From positions 848,606,274-848,670,273 of the forward strand of contig NC_057801.1 of assembly GCF_018294505.1 (NCBI RefSeq): a stretch of 64,000 nt of DNA, given 5' to 3'. A program made the position numbers and the translations under genes. Below are positions 54,424 through 64,000 of this stretch, one piece after another; the stretch's first letter is position 1; each line of letters opens with the position of its first letter. The notes under the pieces are model-generated. The model was not told the origin of the DNA and ran no database searches. It was given only the letters and a program-made list of their open reading frames with translations. Origin of the DNA: Triticum aestivum. Lineage: Eukaryota; Streptophyta; Magnoliopsida; Poales; Poaceae.

Positions 54424-55330
54424 TAGTTGCAAATCCATCCTCGACTCGCAATTGAGGACCAACAATTTTATGTCCCAGTTAGAAGTTCACCCTTTACTCA
54501 CAACTCGGGCTCGACCTATTTTTTCTCTACAAGTCCCCCTCGACATGTAACTAGGGTCCATCCCCTTTTGTCCCAGTTGCAAATCCACCTTCGACTCGCA
54601 ACTCTGGTTCAAACTTTTTTTGTCCCAGTGACAAGTTCACCCACGACTCGGAACTAGGGCCCGGCCTTTTTTGTCCCACTTGCAAGTCCATCATCGACTC
54701 GCAACTAGGGCCCGACCCCTTTTTTCTTCTAGTTGCAACTCGGTCCTCGAGACGTAACTAGGGACCTACCTTTTCTTATCCTAGTTGCAATCCCACCCTC
54801 GGCTTGTAACTGCGGCCACGTGCTTTTTTTCGTCCTAGTTGCAAGTACCCCCTCAACTCGCAAGTGGGGTTTGACCTTTTTTTGTCCCAGTTGCAAGTCC
54901 ACCCTTAACTCGCAACTGGAGCCCAATATTTTTTGTCCAAATTGCATGTCTACTCTAGACTCACAACTGGAGCTCATTGTTTTATGCCCCCCTTGCAAGT
55001 CCACTCTCGACTCGCAACTAGAACCCAACCTTTTTTGCCCAAGTTGCAAGGGGCTCGAGGTTTTTAGTTGCAATTACATGTCCACCCCCGACTCGCAACC
55101 GGGGCTGATTTTTAGTCGCAATTGCAACTCCACCCTCGACTTGCAATTGGGGGCCAACCTTTTTTTTCAAGTTGCAAGTCCATGCTCGGCTCGCAACTGG
55201 GTCCAACCTTTTTTGCCCGAGTTGCAAGTCCACTATCGACTCGCAACTTGGGCTCAAAAAATTTAGTCACAATTGCATGTCCACCCTCGACTCACAACTG
55301 GGGCCAACCTTTTTGTGTACCAGGGTCAAG
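54424..55330. repeat. ~51-bp tandem array (about 17 units)
   Basis: Unit of the type agttgcaagtccaccctcga then ctcgcaactggggccc and a T run. Spacing of ttgcaa is about 51 bp from 54734 to 55044. Because 51 is divisible by three, open frames persist on both strands (for example 54733-55266, 177 codons). I consider these repeat artefacts. Each unit contains a short inverted pair (gttgca / tcgcaact). Confidence 0.9.
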
Positions 55331-56091
55331 CCACCCTTGATAGCGAGCAAACCACAAATGAGTGGGCCCAAGTAGCGAGGATACTTTTTTTCCTTCTTGT
55401 TTTTTTATTTTCTTTTTTTGTCTTTATTTCACTAGTTTCCCTATCCTTTTAAGTTTTCTATTTTCCAAAATCATCTCCTTTTTCATTTTATTCTCCTTTT
55501 TGTTATTTCTAATTCTTTTGTTGTCAAGTCGCAAGTTTCAAAAAATGTTCCAAAATTTATAATTTTGTTCATTTTCCCAAAATTATTCATGTTTATCAAA
55601 AACAATGAAACTTTCAAAATGTGTTCGTGTTTTTCAAAAATTGTTCACAAGTTACTAAAATGTTTGTGTCTTTTGAAACAAGTTCAAATGTCTATAACAG
55701 TGTTCACATTTCCAAAAATTGTTTGCAAATTACAAAAATGTTCAATTTTTTGAATTTTTTTTCGCATTTTCACGTTTTCAGAAAAAATCTGGAAGTTGTT
55801 AAAATATTCTTCTTTAAAATATATTATTAAACTGCTTCGTCTCACAGGTCCAAGTATTTGTTACCTGGTTCAAACCTTTGTTGTAATTCCTAGATTAGAA
55901 AAGCTTTAATGTGTCGTGTGCCCTGTTTAAAACAAACGTCTGCACACTAACACATCACGTACTGTAACTCGAACCGTAGCACTGCGCATCACTCTTTTCT
56001 CAAGAATTGCTTGCTCAGCGCAGTGTAGCAGGTGTGAATAGAGATTCTAATGCTGGTCCGGCAGTGATCGCTGGTCCGAGTTTTCTTTCCT
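55331..56091. other. No gene recognised
   Basis: T-rich and A-rich low-complexity sequence with repeated 'ttcaaaa' and 'gttca' words; no gene. Confidence 0.4.
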
Positions 56092-56318
56092 TCTTTTTTT
56101 CGGAAAAACTTCCAATCTATTTATCTTCCATCATGCAGATTCATAGACCACCCGGCTCCAGCAACTTCTGGATTCTTCCATCATACAACGAATACCAGAA
56201 ATAAAAAATACATACAGATTCATAGACCACCTAGCGACGACTACAAGCACCGAAGCGAGCCGAAGGCGCGCCGCCGTCATCGCCCCTCCATCGCCGGAGC
56301 CGGGCACAACTTTGATCG
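56092..56318 (-). mobile_element. 5'-truncated copy of the retroelement at 14845
   Basis: Minus-strand sequence from aagttgtgcccggctccggc through gatggaggggcgatgacggc to a poly(A) of seven. It contains an internal duplication around attcatagaccacc (56141 and 56219). 5' flank is a (GA)n run at 56326-56346. Confidence 0.75.
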
Positions 56319-56750
56319 CATATAAGAGAGAGAGAGAGAGAGAGAAATTCACCACACGTGATGGAACGCTTGCAGGTCTGCGTGAGCCGCCGCACTGTCC
56401 ACATGCTACAATTTAGATTTTCCAAAAAACAAATAAACGGGATCATAAATAATGCTGATGTCATACTTAGATGTGAGATATTATCTCACATCTAGATGAG
56501 GCATAGTCAGACCCTTAATAATTATAGCAAACTTTTGATTGGAGGGTCCGAACTGTGTATATACCGGGATACTAACTGCGTTGGACCAGCTCTAAAAAAA
56601 AGAGCGGTAATCGAGGAACGTGTGGCAGTAATATCGTCAACCTGGAAGTGTGCCATCTTCTTGCCGGGCACGTGTGATGTGCTCCCTCTTGTGGCTAACC
56701 CTTGCTAGCTCTCTCTCTCTCTCTCGCTCACTTGCTGGCTTACTGCGGTA

Positions 56751-56852
56751 CTCCCTACGTCCGAAAAAACATCTTCCAACCTTGTCTCTCAAATGAATGT
56801 ATCTAGCGCTAATTTGGTGCTATATACATTCATTTGAGCGACAAGCTTTTTC
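56751..56852. mobile_element. Stowaway MITE lacking its right end
   Basis: Starts ctccctacgtccgaaaaaac with ta before it. The inner arms caaatgaatgtatctagc / gctatatacattcatttg pair well. The sequence then leaves the family after gcgacaagctttttc, and copia sequence begins about 15 bp later. Confidence 0.75.
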
Positions 56853-56867
56853 TATGACTCTTTGAGG

Positions 56868-59110
56868 GGAATAAATCTGATTTCTAGCTTATTGTTTGCA
56901 ACCTTTTCTATGACAAAGTGAAAAATCTTTCTCTATGTATTTGGTTGTGGCATGAAAAACAAGATTAGTCGACGAGTAAGTTGCACCAAGGTTATCACAC
57001 CAAAGAATCAGAGGTTGAACTTGTGACACTCCAAGCTCACTGAACAAAGCCTACACCCAAATGATCTCAGCTGTAGCATTAGCTAATGCTTTATACTCCG
57101 CTTGATTGCTAGACCTGAAAACAGTAGCTTGTTTCTTTGCACACCATAAAATTAAATTAGGTCCATAGAAGATAGCAAATCCCCCACTTGACGTCTATCA
57201 TCCAAGCAACCAGCCCAATCTACACCAGAAAAAGCCCTAATGCAAGTAGAGGAGAATTTGGTTATTGCTAGACCAATACTCACCGTATTATTCACATACC
57301 TCAAAATGCGCTTTGATGTTCTCTAGTACTCTAGTGAGTTGTAGTGGGTGCATGCAAAAAATGGCAAATTTATGTACTGCAAAGGAAATGTCAGGTCGAG
57401 TAAGAGTTATATATTGAAGTGTTGCAACTACACTCGTGTAACTAGTACTATCTTCCTGATTCAGAGGTTCTCCTTCTGTCAAGGATAGTGGTTCAAAACT
57501 AGATAGAGAGGTTGGAGAAGGTTTGCAGCCATGCTTGCCAAGTTTGCTCAATAGATCAGTCACATATTTTCCTTCTGATAATTGAATGCAATATTTAGTT
57601 TTCTTTACTTCAATGTCTAAGAAATAATGCAAATCTCCAAATCTTTGACGGCAAATTCTGACCTAAGATCTTTTAATAATGTTGTTACTTCTTCACTGGA
57701 TGAGAACAAGGATAGTAGTCTGGAACTTGATGTAAATAAACAGAGAATTGTCATATATTGATGGAACAAACCGAAGTGGGTGTAGTTTCATACACAACCG
57801 AGAGTACCACCCTCTAGGCGCTTGCTTGAGCCCATACAAGGTCTTGTCAAGCTTGCAGACATGGAAAGCCACATTTTTATCATCAAACCCATGAGGTTGT
57901 TTCAAGACACCTCCTCTTCAAGAACACCATGAAGCAACACATTCTACACGTCTAGCTGACTGAGACTCAACCCCCTGGAAACAGTAATGGAGAGCACAAG
58001 AAAAATAGATGCAACATTGACAACAGGACTAAATGTATCCTCATAGTCAATGTCATAACGTTGTTGAAAATCTTTGGCTACTAATCTTGCTTTGAAACGA
58101 TCAATTTTACCATCTGGTTTTCTCTTAATTCTGTAGACCCATTAGCGGTCAATTAAATTTATACCTTCACAACGAGGAACCAAGTGCAACATTTTATTTC
58201 ATTGCAAGGTAGAGTACTCTTCTTCCATTGCTTGTTTCCAACATGCATCCCCAAGTGCTTCGCCCAAAGTCTTGGGTTCACTAAATTCACCTGTCAAACA
58301 TGATAGGGCATGTTTCGAATTATTTATGTAATTAACTCTGTTAATAACTCCATTCTACAGCCCTTTCCATGGTGGTGTAGGATCAGCTAAAGGAGGAGCT
58401 CCAGCAACAGATCCAGGTGCTTGCGGAAAATCCACAACAGCAATAGATCCAAGTGCTTGCAGCAAATCCACAACAGCAACAGATCCAGGTGCTTGCAGCA
58501 AATCCACCACAACAACAGATCCCGAGAAGTATCCCCAGGAGCCAGCAGCGCCGGATACCAAAATTGCAGCGCATTTCGCGCCAGAGGGGGCCACAGCCTG
58601 TCAGGGCTCAGGAACGGGCCAGTCGGCTTGGACCATGCACTAGATGGACGTGCCCACTGGAGTAGTTGGCTCGGCAGCGCCTACTGGAATGGTCAACTCA
58701 AAAAGTGGACATGTGGGGCCGTTGGGCTGGACGACTCGGCGCGCATGCAAGATACCAGGTGGGGAACCAGCTAAGGGCGCAGATCCCACGGCAACTTCAT
58801 CTGCCGCTCCTAGCCCGCATGGAGTAGTCACCTGGGTGGATCCCGTGGATGATTGCAGGGCAGGGAGCGTTGGTCCCAAGGGAGATGCACCAGGGGAGTC
58901 CGTGCACATAAAACTTTGTACTGTAGCGTAATTTTGTACTCCGTTTTCAACAGTTTTTGCACCAGTTTCTTTTGTGTTAATTTCTGAAACAAAGTACTCA
59001 TGCAAAACATTAGGAGGGCTGGGAAAATATTGATCATCACAACTATTTTCTTCCTGACTATCAGCACAAGTAAGATGCTTGATATTACCTGGCTTTCGTA
59101 TCTAAATTCC
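56868..59110 (-). pseudogene. Ty1/copia pol remnant (RT and RNase H)
   Basis: Minus strand, 5' to 3': an S/P-rich integrase-RT linker (59000-58640, 'LHEYFVSEINTKET'), a Gln-rich 33-bp tandem repeat (58430-58520), RT start ('[16 protein letters not shown]', ~58120), VCKLDKTLYGLKQAPRGWYS (~57860-57800), LHYFLDIEVKK..YVTDLLSKLG..QYITLTRPDISFAV (57632-57340), RNase H with [15 protein letters not shown] (~57090-57045), and VFHATTKYIERDFHFVIEKV to LEIRFIP (56960-56870). The catalytic YVDD could not be located. Several stops and frameshifts. No LTR, no integrase core. Confidence 0.85.
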
Positions 59111-60419
59111 TTGCCTTCTTACAGATATGGTTTTCTTTGACATTAAGCGGATCAATGCCACCCATACTCTGAAGATCGTTGGACAATTATAGAAATAAAC
59201 AAGCTACATTTGACGGTGTGAAATTGTGTCAGCAAATATTTCAACCCCAGCTGGAAGTGCTACCACACTACTCTAATACTACATGTCTGAAATAATTTGA
59301 AATTCTCACATGGTCTCCAATTTATACGGACATCCATGTAACATAGTTAGACATATATCACCGGATACGTTAATAGTACAACTTAAATAGTGTTCAAACG
59401 GTGTAAGAATGTAAATAGGGCTATGAGATATAAAACATGTCGACTAAAGCAAGCAAGGGCTCAAACCATACTACAACTATTATACAAAAGTATGAGTGAC
59501 TTCCAATGATCATATGTAATTGGTGATGTGATGTAGTAGTGATGCTCCCATACCCCCATCCATGTTGCTTCGTCAGTACTTGAAAACCAAATAATGCAAG
59601 GTTAAGTATAGGCATACTCAACAAGTACAACACAGAACCATAAGAACATTGGATAATAAGCAACATCAAAATGTTACATTGAACCAGTAATGTGTACTTT
59701 TAGGGAACACCACTAATAACTTCTGCATGTGCAATTTGCATGATGTTTACCACAAAATCCCACTAAACTAGGGGTGCCAATTAAATAATAATTTGTGTGC
59801 GTGTATACTCTAGAATTTATAATGATTACAACCAATCCTACACATCTTAAACTAGAAGTTTCTATCAAAATAACTATTGGAAAACCAATTCTAGAGATAT
59901 CTTGCAAATATTGAGGGATATAAAGCTATACATGATCATATACTCCCATGAATCCACAATAGTTAATTATGCGAAGCCACAAATTAAATGTGGATGTATC
60001 TGATTTTGATCTTTCAGTTTTCTTCCGTTTTTAAACAATTTTATGAAAAAATTATCTACCACAATGCCTCAAACATGAATGATCGTAGCATTTTTTCTAA
60101 AAGGTATATTTTAAATTTATGACGAGGGTATTTTTTTAAAAAATTGAGCTATGTATCAGATTGTATCAAATCTTAGTAGAAAACATTTATTGATCCTAAT
60201 TGTGCCAAATAAATTTTTTAATAAAAATGTATAGTTTAATGAAAGAAAGTACAAAAGTGTAGTACAAGGCAACAACCTTCATGTTGATGAAAGGAGCCAC
60301 TAGGGATCAGACTACCGATCCCTGCCTTCTTATCAGACTAGTCCAAAGCCTCCAGATTAGAATTATAATGGCCGTCCGATCAGCATTAAAGCCCAACGCC
60401 CTTAACACACCAATTTCCT
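59111..60419. other. No gene recognised
   Basis: AT-rich. Nothing supported. Confidence 0.4.
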
Positions 60420-62160
60420 TTATTAATTACTTGCTTCCTGTAATTTAGCTGTTAACTATTCCCATAATTTAGTTGCTTCCTAATCGGTAACCTCACAAGC
60501 TGCATTTGCTTCCTAAAACTTTTTCCTGGAATGACGTCAAATCCTAGATTTTACAGAAATAATTTTTGAGAAGTACAATTAAATCCAATAACTAATACAT
60601 TCTGTTTAAATATGTGTTTCTTTACTGATGGCAACATAATTTTTATACCATGGAAGCGTTATTCTAAATGCCTGGAAGCATCATTTTCCAATGTGATGGG
60701 GACAAACTATTCGCATGATAGGAAATATTTTTTTTGTTCGATGAATACAATAGTAAGTGCTTTAGAAGCACCATTTTTCAGGTGAGAAGCATAATTTTCT
60801 CGTGAAATGGCATATTATAATAAAATGAAGGCGGTATGGAAGCAAAACAAAAAAATGAAGAAGTGAAATAAATCCACTCAGTATGAACAATAATGTACAA
60901 ATCTCTTGTTTAACAAAAAATGAAACACTAGTACAATGATATTATTTCTAATTTCGCTCAGCTGACATCTCATTGCCTGCTGGATGGACTGGTCCTGGAT
61001 AGGCATTCCACATGACACAAGCTCCCTCTAGGCATCAACGTAACCTTGTTGGTGTTTTGGAGAAACAAGCATGGCTTAAGCTATCTATATGTAGAAAAAA
61101 TATTAAGAAACAAGGAAGCACATACTTGACAAAAAAATGCTTCCATAGTTCCAGGGACAAACAATTTAAATTGAATACATGATCAAACAAACTGGTAATT
61201 TGTCCTCCGAGCCTCATACTTCTTATTGTGCGGGGGTGTGATAATGCGGCCATGAAGTCCTTGAATTTGGTGGAGGTCCTGATCCAGGCACACATTATCT
61301 TGGTGCAGGAGCAACACATCGGTCTGCTTTTGTCAGCAAGTCACTAATTCATGCGGTGGTGCTTCAAGCATCAATAAATTTTGCTTCCGACAAGATGGTG
61401 CTTCAAATACTGTCCAAATCACCCGGGAATTTCTTGAAGCAAAACATCATTACAACCGAAGCAAAAAAATTATGATTGGAAACTTATAAACAAGGTATGT
61501 TTGGTAGTGAACTAGTGTGGAAGAACAACTTAAAAACAATGCAACAATTTGGTATTTTGAAGCAATAATTAATTAGGATGGAAGCATGCAATCAAATATA
61601 CTAGAAAATGGCTTTGAAGTCATGTAATCTTAATTTTGATAAGCATGAAAGCATATATAGTGCTATAATCGGCAATGACGATGGCGGCAGGACAGACGTG
61701 GAATCAAAAATTAATATGCAAGCATGCATGAACAATTTGGTATATGCATTACTAGAAAGTAAGAGGAATCACACAAGTGACGAGAAATATAATGAAGGAT
61801 ATTTGTTCAAATAAGTAAAATAAGAATCTCTACACACCAACAAATATATAAATCATGAAGCATGATTGTAATTCTATCTGTACATGAAAAGCATGGAAGA
61901 AGTGACTAGGTAGAATGGATGCTAATCAATGTTTTTTACAGGAGAACTGAAAGCACATGGATGTTCTGAAACAATGCTCTGAATGAAAAAAGGCTAAGTA
62001 ATCTGTCGAATATATATGCATGACAACTAGAATGAAATATCTTGAAGCATCTGTACATATGAAGCTCCTAGGCATGGAAAAGAATTGATTGATATTCTAT
62101 TCGTACATAGGAATGGTGGAAGGAGCATATTAACATAGGAAGTACCAAGGAAGCATGAAT
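60420..62160. repeat. GAAGCA/TGCTTC motif cluster
   Basis: About 20 occurrences of gaagca or tgcttc by my count, often as ggaagca(t/a) or tgcttcc, where under one would be expected by chance. TGCTTCC orientations dominate near 60430-60510 and GGAAGCA later, as in the subterminal regions of DNA transposons. No coding region. Confidence 0.5.
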
Positions 62161-62519
62161 GCTTTGTAACAATAATTCTTTGATATCACGACACACTACT
62201 AGGGAAAAGCCTAGCAGCAGCGCGGGTTTTAGGCCTATCAGTAGCGCGGGAAGGAGCACTACTGATAAGGCGCTACAGCTAAACCTTAGTAATAGCGCGC
62301 CTGTATGCACGCTACTGCTAAATTGACTTCGTAGTAGCGGTTCTTCAGAACCGCGCTACTGGTAACTAGTAGTAACGTTTCCCCTTTCCCGCGCTACTAC
62401 TATTATTTAGTATTTTATTTCTTTTTTATTTCATGTTGTATTCATACACCTTTACACAAGTTTTCATACAACAGGAATTTAGAGATTGTTTTTACATCAT
62501 AATGAGTTATTACATCACG

Positions 62520-62591
62520 GGGTGAAAGAACCGTGGACTAGTTTGAAGTGGATGTCCATCCACTTGAAACTAATCCGCGGTTCTTTCACCC
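62520..62591. repeat. 72-bp hairpin in CACTA C
   Basis: Arms 62520-62554 and 62557-62591 pair in 32 of 35 positions around a 2-nt turn, starting gggtgaaagaacc. Two of the three mismatches would be G:U pairs in a transcript of one strand. Confidence 0.85.
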
Positions 62592-62827
62592 AATGATATA
62601 ATAATATCATCATCATCATCATATCATTAACAACTTATCATCATAATACATCATTGTCATATAACACCTCCTCAAGATCATCGTTTTCATCAATGACATC
62701 ACATAGCAAATTGGTCACTAGTCGTAATCACAAGTACTCCTTATTATCAACTCTAACACATCACCACATAATAAACATATTGTACCTCATAGGACCTACT
62801 ACATTCGATTAAGACCTACTACATTTT

Positions 62828-64000
62828 TTAAGGTAAAATAGCAAAAAACAAGATAGCCCCTGACTCTCCATTATGGAGAATGGAGATTAGCCTGTCTCCA
62901 ATTGTTGCCTTTTGCTGAATGTTACTTCCAAGAACCTCCTTGCGAATGTCCATACATTTCTTCCATTCTTTGATGATCATGTGTTCACCAGTTTTAGAAA
63001 TCCGATATGCACAGGTGAGCTCCCTAGATTTACCTGGCAGTATGTTCAGAACTGAGAGGCGACCATTTCAGAGACATCAGATGAGGCACACAATCCATCG
63101 GGAGTTTCTGCTGAAAAACATAATAATAACTTCGTAGTTAGCAATGATGTACTAGTTTTAGAAGTATGCAAAAGATGCACGGATGTCTTAATAGTAAAAA
63201 ATCTTACCAGAGTATCTCCAGAGAAGTTACCGTGGTTCAACACATGCACTAGTGGCACGTATTCACCATAATTTGGAGGAGTTCGATAATAGTTATTGTA
63301 ATTCTCAAGAAGAGTACAAAATGCGATCAAATGATTTTTCTCCTTATACGTTAATTCGGTGCCATCGATGTAGTGGGTTTTATCTACCATCTTCCGCACA
63401 GTCTTTGAAGAATCAAAATAAGCTGTCAATGGAAATAAGCTATCAACTATTTTGAAATAAGCAATATAAATTAGTTAATAACTATGTTTGAGAAACTCAC
63501 ATAGCGGTACAATCGAAAGCGTATCAACAAGGACCCAAATGTCCATATTGTCTTGCTCGATGTCAGGATCACCAAGATCCATGGTGACAATCATACCCTC
63601 ATAAAAACCATACATTTTGCAAAGTGCTTCCCAATTTTGGCAACCAAAATGCGTTACGCTCTGAGCATTGCACAGATTTACTTCAAAATCCATATCATGA
63701 TGGGTCCTTAGGTGTATTTTCTTTGTTTCAAAATTTTCATGGTCTTCAAAACCCATCCTCTCCAAGACAAAGCGTCTTGCATGGCATGGAATAAGCTAGT
63801 CGAATTGTAAAATATGAAAATTAGACGTTGAAATAGTTGAAGTCATGCTTAATTACGAAAAAAACACTTGTCGTTGTTGCATACCGTTTCAACATCGAAG
63901 GTCTCCTCGAGCTTAATGCTGAAGCGCCGATCTTCGTCCAGCTCAACGAACCTATCGCACATACCTCGATGATCATGGCACCAGCTGCACTCCCCCGGGA
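62828..64000 (-). pseudogene. B3-like gene inside CACTA C, one-base frameshift, 5' end off the window
   Basis: Proposed minus-strand exons: from the right edge to 63885, 63795-63501, 63422-63208 and 63110-62828, all with GT..AG borders. Protein order: DRFVELDEDRRFSIKLEETF; RFVLERMGF .. KKIHLRTHHDMDFEVNLCNA .. NWEALCKMYGFYEGMIVTMD, which has the pattern of a plant B3 DNA-binding domain; TVRKMVDKTHYIDGTELTYK; then RLSVLNILPGKSRELTCAYR .. GEHMIIKEWKKCMDIRKEVL .. GDRLISILHNGESGAILFFA, possibly a second B3 fold. In the last exon one extra A near 63066 (ctgaaatgg where ctgaatgg would keep frame) breaks the reading. Function in the element is unknown; it could be a captured host transcription-factor gene. 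The family call is by pattern only. Confidence 0.55.

Larger units (their letters stand above)
62194..64000 (+). mobile_element. CACTA element C, one end
   Basis: Terminus CACTACTAGGGAAAAGCC at 62194, then repeated 'agtagcgcg' and complementary 'cgcgctac' subterminal units to about 62400, a 72-bp hairpin (62520-62591), and a minus-strand gene. The other end lies outside. The strand given is that of the visible terminus. Confidence 0.8.

Noticed and set aside
54733..55266. 177-codon open frame with many Cys, Ser and Thr
   Set aside because: It is produced by the 51-bp tandem repeat; the opposite strand is open as well.
45540..55330. Tandem arrays considered as CRISPR-like
   Set aside because: Units are contiguous or irregular without unique spacers, and the genome is clearly a plant nuclear one.

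Overview
The window looks like nuclear DNA of a Triticeae grass (wheat or a close relative). I infer this from repeat families I recognise: CACTA transposons with CACTA/CACTG termini and palindromic AGTCGCGGTT or AGTCCCGGTT subterminal repeats, Stowaway MITEs with CTCCCTCCGT ends, L1-type LINEs with a characteristic 3' tail, and degenerate Ty1/copia pieces. Almost everything is transposon-derived. The one intact, plausibly host-encoded gene is an intronless F-box gene at 30284-31465.

Layout. 1-7457: minus-strand CACTA element A, running off the left edge, with an uninterrupted 1124-aa TNP2 transposase and a frameshifted second gene. 7461-9257: decayed LINE. 9970-12747: LINE D (minus), which kept ORF1 and the last ~65 codons of ORF2 but lost the rest, sitting inside a split Stowaway MITE. 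14098-14489: an F-box 5' fragment cut off by stacked CACTA ends. 14845-15489: a poly(A) retro-insertion with 17-bp target duplications. 16159-26326: CACTA element B (plus), with a degenerate transposase, a small coiled-coil/membrane ORF and a second gene ending in a truncated Ulp1-like domain; its right end belongs to a different CACTA family. It sits within an ATGGCAACTG repeat. 27475-29985: a non-coding non-LTR element (minus) holding a Pack-MULE-like insertion (28266-29275) with 10-bp target duplications.

30284-44060: the F-box gene, a tail-to-tail F-box pseudogene, then two diverged copies of a ~5-kb segment. The second copy contains LINE E (39062-42299, 11-bp target duplications) and a Stowaway; the other copy supplies empty sites. 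44600-51500: copia gag/protease debris, a ~320-bp tandem repeat, two TAA-flanked Harbinger-type MITEs, a palindromic minisatellite and an F-box 3' fragment. 51973-53800: a non-autonomous Helitron with TC start, 3' hairpin and CTAG end. 54424-55330: a 51-bp tandem array. 56751-59110: a truncated Stowaway abutting a copia pol remnant. 60420-62160: a dense GAAGCA/TGCTTC cluster. 62194-64000: CACTA element C carrying a multi-exon, probably B3-like gene broken by one inserted base.

The most system-like observation is shared by elements A and B. In each, the transposase unit and the second gene both have their own TATA-like promoter, and both promoters lie behind a cluster of the family-specific palindromic subterminal repeat. 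This suggests two transcription units controlled through the same protein-binding array, one at the end of the element and one inside it. All domain and family names come from recognition by eye; no database search was run.
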